64,000 nucleotides of DNA, taken from assembly GCA_046346965.1 (NCBI GenBank), contig JAXMHB010000002.1, positions 186,001 through 250,000 of the forward strand, written 5' to 3'. The first letter of the stretch is position 1; every line of letters begins with the position of its first letter. The translations under genes were made by a program, and so were the position numbers. Positions 8,570 to 16,628 of this stretch are shown here, one piece after another. The stretch comes from JAXMHB01 sp046346965. Its GTDB lineage: Bacteria; Pseudomonadota; Gammaproteobacteria; Xanthomonadales; SZUA-5. The notes beneath the pieces are model-generated. The model was not told the DNA's origin and ran no database searches. It was given only the letters and a program-made list of their open reading frames with translations.

Positions 8570-9301
8570 ATGGACGCTGAACTCGAGTTGTCGGTGGTGG
8601 TGCCGGTGCACAACGAGCGCGACAACGTCGCGACGCTGCTGCAGGAGATCGAGGCGGCGCTGACGCCGCTCGGCATCGCCTGGGAGGCGGTGTTCGTCGA
8701 CGATCGCAGCAAGGACGACTCGCTCGCCGTGTTGCGCTCGCTGCAGGCCGCCCATCCGCGGCTGCGCGTGCTGGCGCATCAGCGCCAAAGTGGCCAAAGC
8801 ACCGCCGTCCGCAATGGCGTCAAGGCGGCGCGCGGACTTTGGATCGCCACGCTGGACGGCGACGGTCAGAACGACCCGGCCGATATCCCCAAGCTGCTGC
8901 AGGCGCGCGCCGCCGGCGATCCGGCGGTCAAGTTGTATGCCGGCTGGCGCGTGCATCGCAAAGACAGCGGCAGCAAGCGCTGGGCCTCGAAGATCGCCAA
9001 CGCCATCCGCTCGCGCCTGCTGCGCGATGAAACCCCGGACACTGGCTGCGGCATCAAGTTGTTCGAACGCGCGGCTTTTCTCGATCTGCCCTATTTCGAT
9101 CACATGCACCGTTACCTGCCGGCCCTGATCAAGCGCGCCGGCTGGCAGTCGGTCAGCGTGCCGGTCAATCACCGCGAGCGCACCGCTGGCGTCTCCAAGT
9201 ACAACAACCTGGGTCGCGCCTGGGTGGGCCTCAAGGACCTGCGCGGCGTCGCCTGGCTGATCCAGCGCAGCAAAGTCACTGGCGTGGACGAGTACCGATG
9301 A
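8570..9301 (+). CDS. Family 2 glycosyltransferase (dolichyl-phosphate mannose synthase-like)
   Basis: A 243-residue cytoplasmic GT-A transferase without membrane anchors. It begins SVVVPVHNERDNVATLL, has VDDRSKDDS in the nucleotide-binding part and the metal-binding DGDGQNDPAD with D96 and D98. Relatives move a sugar from a nucleotide to a polyprenyl phosphate for later use in the periplasm. ATG 8570 is used, 5 bases past the epimerase stop. Its stop codon overlaps the start of the LAB_N gene (ATGA at 9298-9301), a pairing that suggests lipid-linked sugar synthesis and membrane handling. Confidence 0.9.
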   Translation: MDAELELSVVVPVHNERDNVATLLQEIEAALTPLGIAWEAVFVDDRSKDDSLAVLRSLQAAHPRLRVLAHQRQSGQSTAVRNGVKAARGLWIATLDGDGQNDPADIPKLLQARAAGDPAVKLYAGWRVHRKDSGSKRWASKIANAIRSRLLRDETPDTGCGIKLFERAAFLDLPYFDHMHRYLPALIKRAGWQSVSVPVNHRERTAGVSKYNNLGRAWVGLKDLRGVAWLIQRSKVTGVDEYR

Positions 9302-9624
9302 ACGAGGAACTGCTGTGGCTGGAATGGACCGGCCTGCACGTCACTTGGTGGAAGATCATCGGCTACACCGGCGCGCTGATGTTCGGCGCGCGCTGGCTGG
9401 TGCAGTTCGTCGCCTCCAAGCGCGCCGGCAAGCCGGTGATCCCGCGCCTGTTCTGGTACATGAGCGTGGTCGGCAGCTTCATGACCCTGAGCTACTTCCT
9501 GTTCTCGGCCAAGCAGGATTCGGTGGGCGTGCTGCAGAACCTGTTTCCCAGCTTCACCGCGATCTACAGCCTGTATCTGGACATCAAGCACCGCGGCTGG
9601 AATCGCGACAAGGGCACGCACTGA
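9298..9624 (+). CDS. LAB_N domain membrane protein (lipid A biosynthesis N-terminal-like)
   Basis: A 108-residue integral membrane protein with three predicted helices (around residues 18-40, 52-68 and 75-95). It matches the small LAB_N family first described as an N-terminal extension of lipid-A-disaccharide synthases (WWKIIGYTGALMFGARWLVQFVASKRAGK, given here in part). Stand-alone copies usually sit beside a GT2 enzyme, as here, and are thought to help with sugar-lipid handling at the inner membrane. The start overlaps the GT2 stop by 4 bases, and its stop overlaps the ycgL-like start by one base. Confidence 0.85.
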   Translation: MNEELLWLEWTGLHVTWWKIIGYTGALMFGARWLVQFVASKRAGKPVIPRLFWYMSVVGSFMTLSYFLFSAKQDSVGVLQNLFPSFTAIYSLYLDIKHRGWNRDKGTH

Positions 9625-9884
9625 TGGAATGCATCGTCTACCGCAGTGAGCGCCGGCCCGACACCTACGTCTACGTCGCCGATGCCGCGGCGTTGACGCG
9701 TCTGCCGCCCGAGCTGACGCGGGCGCTGGGCAAGCTCAGCGAGGCGCTGCGCTTCGAGCTGACACCCACGCGCAAGCTGGCGCGCGAGGACGCTGCCCGC
9801 GTGCTCGCCAATCTGCAGCAGCTGGGCTACCACGTGCAGTTTCCGCCGCCCGAGCGCGTACCGCTGCCCGATCCCAGCGCCTGA
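9624..9884 (+). CDS. YcgL domain-containing protein
   Basis: An 86-residue protein of the YcgL family, small gammaproteobacterial proteins of unknown biochemical role. The family pattern is clear: VYRSERRPDTYVYV at the N-terminus, LPPELTRALG, RKLAREDAARV and GYHVQFPPP near the end. It is slightly shorter than the E. coli protein, which has a longer C-terminal tail. The ATG shares a base with the LAB_N stop codon, so translation is likely coupled. Confidence 0.85.
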   Translation: MECIVYRSERRPDTYVYVADAAALTRLPPELTRALGKLSEALRFELTPTRKLAREDAARVLANLQQLGYHVQFPPPERVPLPDPSA

Positions 9885-10058
9885 AACGCTGGCGCGCCGC
9901 CGCCAGCCGTTTCGCCCCTGCGTACACCCGCACGACGTTGCCGCCGGCATCACGTTGCCAGCCCGTGCGCGCTTCGGGGTGCACTTGGTCATGATTGACG
10001 GACTGTGTGGCGCACAGTACTGTGCCGCGCATCTGTTCCGCCGCGAGTGCTGCTCCCC
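9885..10058 (+). promoter_or_regulatory. Gap between the epimerase operon and the acyltransferase-ABC gene
   Basis: Its second half (from about 9980) is less GC-rich than its neighbours and probably holds the promoter of the next operon. I see no terminator with a T-run and no confident promoter boxes. Confidence 0.3.
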
Positions 10059-12095
10059 ATGTCCGCGCCTGTTGAACGCCTGCATGCCCTCGACGCCGTC
10101 CGCGCCGGCGCGCTGTTGCTGGGCCTCTGGCTGCATGCCTCGATGTCCTTCTTCTTGCCGCTGCCAGTGGCGGATGCGTCGCCCAGCCCTGCGCTGGCGC
10201 TGAGCTTCTACGTCATCCATGTGTTCCGGATGAGCCTGTTTTTCACGCTGGCCGGCTACTTCGCGCGGCCGCTGCTGCAGCGCCGCGGGCTGCGTGCCTT
10301 TCTCAAGGACCGCGGTCGTCGCATCGGTCTGCCGCTGGCGGTGGGCTGGCTGCTGCTGGTGCCGCTGACGCTGGCGCTGCTGGTGCTCGGCAACCCGGCC
10401 GCGCCGCCGCCGCCGCCCGCGGCGCCGGTCGGTATCCCGCTGATGCACCTGTGGTTTCTGTACTACCTGTTGCTGTGCTACGGCCTGATGCTGGCCTTGC
10501 GCGCGGGATGGCAAGGCGCCGGCGCGCGCCTGCGGACGCTGATCGACCGCTGGCTGGATCGTCCTGGGCTGGTGTACACGCTGCCGCTGCTGATGGCGCT
10601 GCCCGCTGCGACAGTGCTGGCGGGCGATCCGCATTGGCTGCCCTGGTTTGGCATTCCTGCGCCCGATCACGGACTGCTGCCGCAGGCGCCGGCGCTGCTG
10701 GCCTACTTCAGCGCTTTTGCCGTCGGCTGGCTGCTGCATCGACAGCCAGCGTGGCGGGCAGCGCTGACACGCGCCTGGGCCTTGCATCTACCGGCCGCCG
10801 TCACGCTGACGGTGCTGGCGCTGTGGCAGGTGGGTCCATGGCCAGCCACTGAGCCGAGCGCGCCGGCCTGGGGCGCGCCGATCTACGCCCTGTGCTACCT
10901 GCTGGCGGGTGCCTGCTGGGTGCTGGGATTGATCGGCGCCGCGCTGCGCTTCGCCGGGCGTCCCAACGCCCGCGTGCGCGCGCTGGCCGAGGCCTCGTAT
11001 TGGATCTATCTGACGCACCTGCCGCTGGTGTTTGCCTTGCAGCTGATCCTGGCGCCGTGGCCGCTCAGTTGGATGCTCAAGTTTCCGCTGATTCTGCTGC
11101 TGACGCTGGTACTGACGCTCGCCAGCTATCAGCTGTGGATCCGCGATGGCCTGATCGGCCGCGTGTTGAACGGCCGGCGTGACGAAGTCCCGATCGCCGC
11201 CTGGCCTGCCCAGGCGCCGGTGGCGGAACTGATCGGCGCGCGCAAAGCCTATGCCGGCAGGCTGGCGCTGGATGGACTGGATCTGGCGGTGCAGCCGGGC
11301 CAGCTGCTGGCGCTGCTCGGCCCCAACGGCGCTGGCAAGAGCACGGCGATAGGCCTGTGGCTCGGCACGCTGCAAGCGGACGCCGGAGCTGTCCGTCTGT
11401 TCGGCGGCGCGCCGGCCGATGTCCACAGCCGCCTCGGCGTCGGCGTGATGCTGCAGGACGTGCATCTGGCGCCGACGCTGACGGCGCGCGAGCACATCGC
11501 GCTGACGTCCAGCTACTACCGCGAGCCGCTCGACGTGGCGCGGACGCTGGCGCTGGCCGGCATCGAGGCCATCGCTGATCGCCGCTATGGCCAGCTCTCC
11601 GGCGGACAACAGCGCCAGGTGCAGTACGCGCTGGCCCTTTGCGGCCGCCCGCGTCTGCTGTTCCTCGACGAGCCCAGCGTCGGCATGGACACCGCGGCGC
11701 GCGAGTCGCTCTGGCGCAGCCTGCGCGGCATGCTGGCCGAAGGCTGCGCCATCGTGCTGACCACGCACTACCTGGAAGAGGCCGAGGCCCTGGCCGATCG
11801 CGTGGTGGTGCTCGCCCAGGGACGGGTGCTGGCCGATGGCAGCGTCGACGCGGTGCGCGCGCGGGTTCGCCGCACGCAGATCGAATGCGAAAGCGTGCTG
11901 GCGGTGGACGAGCTGCAGCAGTGGCCGGGCGTGCTGGCGGTGCGTCGCCACGCTGACCGGCTGCAGATCGAGTGCAGCGATGCCGATGCGCTGATCCCGC
12001 GCCTGTATCAGGCCGATCCGACGCTGAAGCAGCTCAGCATCCACAGCGCCGGACTCGCCGAGGCGCTGCAGCAACTGACCAAGGAGGCCGCATGA
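10059..12095 (+). CDS. Fusion of an acyltransferase-3/OpgC-like membrane domain with an ABC transporter ATPase
   Basis: A single 678-residue frame joins two normally separate proteins. Residues 1 to about 375 are an acyltransferase-3-type membrane domain: the opening LHALDAVRAGALLLGLWLHAS with a conserved His, about ten hydrophobic segments, and the loop MHLWFLYYLLLCYG. From about residue 389 a complete ABC-2-type ATPase follows: Walker A GPNGAGKST (421-429), signature LSGGQQRQ (from 513), Walker B LLFLDEP and switch TTHYLEEAEALADR. The permease starts inside the stop codon (ATGA). Either an envelope lipid or glycan is acylated and exported by one complex, or the ATPase gates the acyltransferase. 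ATG 10059 is chosen because the preceding 18 residues look non-coding. Confidence 0.87.
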   Translation: MSAPVERLHALDAVRAGALLLGLWLHASMSFFLPLPVADASPSPALALSFYVIHVFRMSLFFTLAGYFARPLLQRRGLRAFLKDRGRRIGLPLAVGWLLLVPLTLALLVLGNPAAPPPPPAAPVGIPLMHLWFLYYLLLCYGLMLALRAGWQGAGARLRTLIDRWLDRPGLVYTLPLLMALPAATVLAGDPHWLPWFGIPAPDHGLLPQAPALLAYFSAFAVGWLLHRQPAWRAALTRAWALHLPAAVTLTVLALWQVGPWPATEPSAPAWGAPIYALCYLLAGACWVLGLIGAALRFAGRPNARVRALAEASYWIYLTHLPLVFALQLILAPWPLSWMLKFPLILLLTLVLTLASYQLWIRDGLIGRVLNGRRDEVPIAAWPAQAPVAELIGARKAYAGRLALDGLDLAVQPGQLLALLGPNGAGKSTAIGLWLGTLQADAGAVRLFGGAPADVHSRLGVGVMLQDVHLAPTLTAREHIALTSSYYREPLDVARTLALAGIEAIADRRYGQLSGGQQRQVQYALALCGRPRLLFLDEPSVGMDTAARESLWRSLRGMLAEGCAIVLTTHYLEEAEALADRVVVLAQGRVLADGSVDAVRARVRRTQIECESVLAVDELQQWPGVLAVRRHADRLQIECSDADALIPRLYQADPTLKQLSIHSAGLAEALQQLTKEAA

Positions 12096-12871
12096 GCGCA
12101 ATGATCGATCGCCGACCGCTGCCGCTGGCGCGCGTGTTGCGCGCCTACGCGATGGAAGCGCGCATGGAAACCCTCGCCGCCCTGCGCACGCCGGGTTACG
12201 CCTGGCCCTTCCTGCTGGCGCCGGTCGGCATCTACTGGCTGTTTGGCGTGCTGATCGGTGGCCAGGCACCGGCCGAACGTCCTGGCCTCAGCAACTACCT
12301 GTATGTCGGCTTTGCGGTGCTCGCCGCGGCAATGCCCGGGCTGTTCAGCGGCGTGATCCTGGCGCAAGCGCGCGAACATCGGCAGCTGCTGCTCAAGCGC
12401 GCCTTGCCGCTGCCGCCGGGTGCCACGCTGCTGGCCAAGCTGCTGATGGCGATGGCGCTGTCGGCAATCGCACTCGCGCTGGTGGGCGCCGGCGCGCTGC
12501 TGGCTGGCACGCTGACGATCAGCCTCGGGCAACTCGCGATCATCAACGCCGTGCTGTTGATCGGCAGCAGCGCCTTCACCGCGCTGGGTCTGTGGATCGG
12601 GACTGTTTGCTCGGCCTCCGCCGCACCGGCCTGGGGCAATCTGCTGTTTTTTCCGATGACCACGTTGTCCGGCCTGTTCATCCCGCTGCCGGCGGCGCTG
12701 GAACCCTGGGTGATCGTCTGGCCGACCTTCCAGTTGAACCAGCTGGCGCTGGGTCTGGCCGGGGTGGCCGAGTACACCTACATTCCCCCGGCGCTGGCCG
12801 GCGGCGCGCTGCTGGGGCTGACCCTGCTGTGCGGCGGGCTGGCGATCGCGCGGCTGGCGCGCCTGGGCTGA
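12092..12871 (+). CDS. ABC-2 type transporter permease
   Basis: A 259-residue inner-membrane protein with six predicted helices, typical of ABC-2 exporters: an amphipathic cytoplasmic N-terminus (LARVLRAYAMEARMETLAALR) then membrane segments from about residue 40. It overlaps the ATPase stop by 4 bases and has a perfect AAGGAGG site at 12081-12087, so it is clearly the partner of the ATPase half of the fused upstream gene. The substrate cannot be read from sequence. Confidence 0.88.
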   Translation: MSAMIDRRPLPLARVLRAYAMEARMETLAALRTPGYAWPFLLAPVGIYWLFGVLIGGQAPAERPGLSNYLYVGFAVLAAAMPGLFSGVILAQAREHRQLLLKRALPLPPGATLLAKLLMAMALSAIALALVGAGALLAGTLTISLGQLAIINAVLLIGSSAFTALGLWIGTVCSASAAPAWGNLLFFPMTTLSGLFIPLPAALEPWVIVWPTFQLNQLALGLAGVAEYTYIPPALAGGALLGLTLLCGGLAIARLARLG

Positions 12872-12896
12872 AGGGCGATGGCGTATCGTCGCCGCC

Positions 12897-13232
12897 ATGG
12901 TCGATGCGGATGCCTACAGCAAACTCGAACAGGAACTGCGCCGTGGCGCCGTGGTGCTGGCCACGCTGTCGCAACTGCGCGCGCCGCGCTATGGCTACGC
13001 GCTGCGCCAGGCGCTGGCCGACAAGGGCATGCCAATCGAGGAGGGCACGTTGTATCCGCTGCTGCGGCGGCTGGAAGGGCAGGGCTTGCTCGACAGCGAG
13101 TGGAAGATCGAGGACGGCCCGCCGCGCCGCTACTACGTGCTCAACGCTGCCGGGCGCGCGCTGCTCGCGCAACTCGGCGCCACCTGGCAAGGCATGCACG
13201 CGGCGATGCAGCGCCTGCTGACGGAGGACTGA
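12897..13232 (+). CDS. PadR family transcriptional regulator
   Basis: A 111-residue winged-helix DNA-binding protein. The PadR pattern is evident: LRRGAVVLATLSQLRAPRYG, then GYALRQALADKG, EEGTLYPLLRRLEGQGLLDSEW and PPRRYYVLNAAGR. It begins 26 bases after the permease stop and is followed 4 bases later by a HAAS-domain membrane protein. PadR plus HAAS pairs next to ABC-2 transporters are a recurring arrangement in which the regulator usually represses its own operon. Confidence 0.92.
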   Translation: MVDADAYSKLEQELRRGAVVLATLSQLRAPRYGYALRQALADKGMPIEEGTLYPLLRRLEGQGLLDSEWKIEDGPPRRYYVLNAAGRALLAQLGATWQGMHAAMQRLLTED

Positions 13233-13235
13233 GCC

Positions 13236-14165
13236 ATGGATGCACGTGAGCTCATCGAAAGCTATATCGCGGAGGTCGCCAGCGAACTGCCGCGCCGTCA
13301 GCGCAACGATCTGGCCTATGAGCTGCGCGCGCTGCTGGACGAGGAACTGAGCGCGCGCGCCGAAGCTGCTGGTCGACCGCCCGATGCGCCCATGGCGCTG
13401 GCGCTGTTGGCCGAGTTCGGCGCGCCCGCGGATGTCGCCACGCGCTATCGCCCGCCGCCGCCGGTGATCGATCTGGCCGACAGCCGGCGTTTCTGGCGCC
13501 TGTGCGTGCACGGCCTGCTGTTGCTGTGGGGGCTGGGACTGATCGTCCGGCTGGCCGGCGTCAGCAGCCTCGGCGGCGCGCTCGCCGCGCTTGGTGCCTG
13601 GTGGGCGGGGACGGTGATTCCCTCGCTGTGGTGGCCGGGCGTGCTGGTGATCGGCTTCGCCGCCAGCGCCTGGGCGCGGCGGCGCTGGCCGCAGGCGGCG
13701 GGCTGGCGTCCGCGCGCACCGGATCGGCTCCGCGGCGGGCGCTCCGGCGCCGCGCTCGGCATGCTCGGGATCGCCTGCGGGGTGTATCTGCTGGCCGCGC
13801 CCACGCGCGTGCTCGATCTGGTCTGGGGCGGGCAGGCGGCGCCAGCGGCCTATGCGGCGCTGAGCTACAGCGAGCCCTTCCGCGAGGCCGCCGGGCCGCT
13901 GCTCCTGTCGCTGCTCTGTCTGAACCTGCCGCTGCTGGCCTGCGCGCTGGTGCTGGGCCGGCGTCCGCGCTGGCTGCGCAGGCTGGACCTGCTGCTCAGC
14001 CTCGCCACCTGCGCAGCGATGCTGTGGGCCAGTCTGGCCGGGCCGATCTTCCTGTCCGCTGCGGCAGATCAGGTCGCCCGACTGGCGCTGCTGTTGATCG
14101 CGGTGGCGGTGCTGGCCTGGGAAGGTTTGCGCCTGCGCACGGGCCTGCGACCGGCGCCGGGTTGA
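13236..14165 (+). CDS. HAAS (DUF1700-like) domain membrane protein
   Basis: A 309-residue protein with an N-terminal cytoplasmic HAAS-type domain (about residues 1-70: LIESYIAEVASELPRRQRNDLAYELRALLDE, given in part, then MALALLAEFGAPADVATRYRPP) followed by about six membrane helices. HAAS domains occur almost always beside PadR regulators and are thought to pass an envelope signal to them. GGAGG at 13223-13227 sits 8 bases before the ATG. The gene ends 3 bases before the convergent GspE-like gene. It most likely senses membrane state for the ABC/acyltransferase locus. Confidence 0.8.
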   Translation: MDARELIESYIAEVASELPRRQRNDLAYELRALLDEELSARAEAAGRPPDAPMALALLAEFGAPADVATRYRPPPPVIDLADSRRFWRLCVHGLLLLWGLGLIVRLAGVSSLGGALAALGAWWAGTVIPSLWWPGVLVIGFAASAWARRRWPQAAGWRPRAPDRLRGGRSGAALGMLGIACGVYLLAAPTRVLDLVWGGQAAPAAYAALSYSEPFREAAGPLLLSLLCLNLPLLACALVLGRRPRWLRRLDLLLSLATCAAMLWASLAGPIFLSAAADQVARLALLLIAVAVLAWEGLRLRTGLRPAPG

Positions 14166-14168
14166 GCT

Positions 14169-16010
14169 TCAATCGATCGGCGGCAGCACGCCGAGCACTT
14201 CCTCGATGGTGGTCAGTCCGCGTGCCACGTGCGCTGCGGCCGACAGGCGCAGCGGCCGCATGCCTTCCTTCAGTGCCGCCTCGGTGAACTTCGACAGTTC
14301 CACGCTGGGGTGGATCATGCTGCGCAGCGTCGGCGTGATGCGCAGCATCTCGTAGATGCCGGTGCGGCCCAGAAAGCCGGTCTTGCGGCATTCCAGACAC
14401 CCCACCGGCACGCCCACGCGTGCCGGCACGTCGGCGCGCCAGGGATGCACCAGCGCCTTCCATTTGATCTCGTCAGCTTTGCCATCCAGGCGTTTGCAGT
14501 GCGGGCACAGCGTGCGCACCAGACGCTGCGCCATCAGGCCGACGATGGTGCCCTGCAGCAGGTAATAGGGCGTGCCCAGATCCATCAGGCGCTGCAGCGC
14601 CGCCGGCGCATCGTTGGTGTGCAGGGTGGACAGCACCAGATGGCCGGTAAGTGCTGCCTGGATCGCCATCTGCGCGGTTTCCAGATCGCGGATCTCGCCG
14701 ACCATGATGATGTCGGGATCCTGGCGCAGCAGCGTGCGCACACCCTCGGCGAAGCCGAGATCGATCTGGTTCTGCACCTGCATCTGGTTGAACTCGGGCG
14801 CCACCATTTCGATCGGATCTTCGACCGTGCAGACATTGATCTCCGGCGTCGCCAGCCGCTTCAGCGTGGAATACAGCGTGGTGGTCTTGCCCGAGCCGGT
14901 CGGCCCGGTGACCAGCACGATGCCGTGCGGCACCGAAATCATCTCCTCCCACAGCCGGCCTTCGCGCTCGGAGAAACCGAGCTGGCTGAACTCCTTGACC
15001 ACGATGTCGGGGTCGAAGATGCGCATCACCACCTTCTCGCCGAAGGCGGTGGGCATGGTGGAGAGGCGCATTTCCACCTCGCGACCCGAGGGGCTGCGCG
15101 CCTTCAGTCGGCCGTCCTGCGGACGCCGTTTCTCGGCCAGATCCATGCGCCCGAGCACCTTGATGCGGCTGGTGACGGCGACCAGCACCGGCGTCGGCAA
15201 CTCGTAGACGCGATGCATCACGCCGTCGATGCGGAAGCGCACATGCGAGCTGTCGCGGCGCGGTTCCAGGTGGATGTCGCTGGCGCGCTGCTCGAAGGCG
15301 TACTGCAGCAGCCAGTCGACGATCTGCACGATGTGCTGATCGTCCGCGCCCAGCGAAGCGGTCTTGCCGAGTTCCAGCAGTTGCTCGAAGTTGATGATTT
15401 TGCTGGATGCGTCGCGGCTGCCGTCCTTGGCGTCCTTGGCTTTGCGCACGCTGCGGGTGACGCCGTAGAACTCCATCAGATAGCGCGAGACGTCCAGCGG
15501 GTTGGCGACCACGCACTGGATGTCCTTGCGCAAGATGTGCGCCAGATCGCTGCGCCAGTTGTCGACGAAGGGCTCGCTGGTGGCGAAAGTGACCTCGTCG
15601 GCCGACACCGCCACCGGCAGGATGCGGTAGCGCTGCGCGTAGGCCTGGCCGACCACCTCGGTCACCTCGGCCATCTTGATTTTCATCGGATCGATCTTGT
15701 AGTACGGCAGCCGCGCCTGATCCGCCAGCCACTCGGTCAGCAGTTCCAGCGTCAGCGTCTTGTCCGCCTCGCGCGCATTGCGCGGCTTCAGGTTGGCGAT
15801 CACCACCAGCGGATGCAGATCGAGCCGGCCCTGTGCCGAGCGTGCGTCCATCAGCACGCGCTCGCCGTCCTCGGCGTTGAGATAGCCATCGGCGATCAGC
15901 GCGCTCACCACCTGGGCCAGCACCAGCTTGTGGTTGGGCGTGAAGCGGGGCGCATCTTCGGCCGCCGAGTCCCGTATCGCCACCGCCCGCGGCCCGCGCA
16001 CCGTCGCCAT
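14169..16010 (-). CDS. GspE/PilB family secretion or pilus assembly ATPase
   Basis: A 613-residue cytoplasmic hexameric ATPase of the type II secretion / type IV pilus class. The N-terminal GspE/PilB domain (about 80-200) precedes the ATPase core: Walker A GPTGSGKTT (about 367), Asp box VEDPIEM, Walker B IIMVGEIRDLETA and His box LSTLHTNDA. The zinc tetracysteine CPHC (about 500) and CLEC pair is intact. GAGG a few bases before ATG 16010 supports the start. No other secretion genes are adjacent, so it is an orphan here and may work with a system elsewhere. GspE versus PilB is not certain. Confidence 0.88.
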   Translation of the reverse strand: MATVRGPRAVAIRDSAAEDAPRFTPNHKLVLAQVVSALIADGYLNAEDGERVLMDARSAQGRLDLHPLVVIANLKPRNAREADKTLTLELLTEWLADQARLPYYKIDPMKIKMAEVTEVVGQAYAQRYRILPVAVSADEVTFATSEPFVDNWRSDLAHILRKDIQCVVANPLDVSRYLMEFYGVTRSVRKAKDAKDGSRDASSKIINFEQLLELGKTASLGADDQHIVQIVDWLLQYAFEQRASDIHLEPRRDSSHVRFRIDGVMHRVYELPTPVLVAVTSRIKVLGRMDLAEKRRPQDGRLKARSPSGREVEMRLSTMPTAFGEKVVMRIFDPDIVVKEFSQLGFSEREGRLWEEMISVPHGIVLVTGPTGSGKTTTLYSTLKRLATPEINVCTVEDPIEMVAPEFNQMQVQNQIDLGFAEGVRTLLRQDPDIIMVGEIRDLETAQMAIQAALTGHLVLSTLHTNDAPAALQRLMDLGTPYYLLQGTIVGLMAQRLVRTLCPHCKRLDGKADEIKWKALVHPWRADVPARVGVPVGCLECRKTGFLGRTGIYEMLRITPTLRSMIHPSVELSKFTEAALKEGMRPLRLSAAAHVARGLTTIEEVLGVLPPID

Positions 16011-16088
16011 AGCTCACCTCATTCCCGATCTATCCGCATCGTAGCCGAGTTGCGCTGCGCTGCGTGCGCGCCGCGTTGCGAACCGGGC

Positions 16089-16628
16089 TCAGCGCGCGCC
16101 CAGCGCGGCCGCCACATCGGCAGTCAGCTCGTCCTCGTGATACTCGCCGAGCTTGCGCGCCTGCAGGCGCCCCCGCGCATCCAGGATCACCGTGAACGGC
16201 AGCGCATCGCGGTCGTTGCCGTAGGCGCGCATCAGCGCGAAATCGGTCACCGCCGCCAGCGCGATCGGGTACGCGATCTGCTGCTCGCTGACATAGCGGC
16301 GCACGGTCTCGGCCTCGTCCATCGCCACGCCGAGGATTTCGACCTGCCCGGCATGGCGCTCGCGCACCGCCTTCAAAAGCGGAATCTCGCGCAGACAGGG
16401 CGCGCACCAGGGCGCCCAGAAGTTGATCACCAGCACCTTGCCGCGAAAATCCGCGGTGCTCAGGCGGGCGCCATCGAGTCCCGGTAGTTCGAAGTCGATC
16501 GCCTCGGCGCCGAGCGCCAGACTGTCCGGCGGCGGGTGCAGGCCAAACCAATAGCGGCCGGCGAGCAGGCCGGCGCCACCGGCGACCAGCGCCACCAGCA
16601 GCACCAGGATCTGTCCACGCCAGTTCAT
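16089..16628 (-). CDS. TlpA/ResA-like thiol-disulfide oxidoreductase, membrane-anchored
   Basis: A 179-residue protein with one N-terminal anchor (about residues 5-28) and a periplasmic thioredoxin fold. The active site WCAPC is at about residues 72-76 within INFWAPWCAPCLREIP, and the cis-Pro lies in ALPFTVILD. Such proteins reduce disulfides in cytochrome c maturation or similar periplasmic work and take electrons from DsbD. The ATG overlaps the dsbD stop (ATGA), so the two are translationally coupled, a good functional fit. Confidence 0.88.
   Translation of the reverse strand: MNWRGQILVLLVALVAGGAGLLAGRYWFGLHPPPDSLALGAEAIDFELPGLDGARLSTADFRGKVLVINFWAPWCAPCLREIPLLKAVRERHAGQVEILGVAMDEAETVRRYVSEQQIAYPIALAAVTDFALMRAYGNDRDALPFTVILDARGRLQARKLGEYHEDELTADVAAALGAR

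Noticed and set aside
14229..16487. Large plus-strand open frame opposite the GspE-like ATPase
   Set aside because: His/Gln/Arg-rich shadow of a gene with all ATPase motifs on the minus strand.
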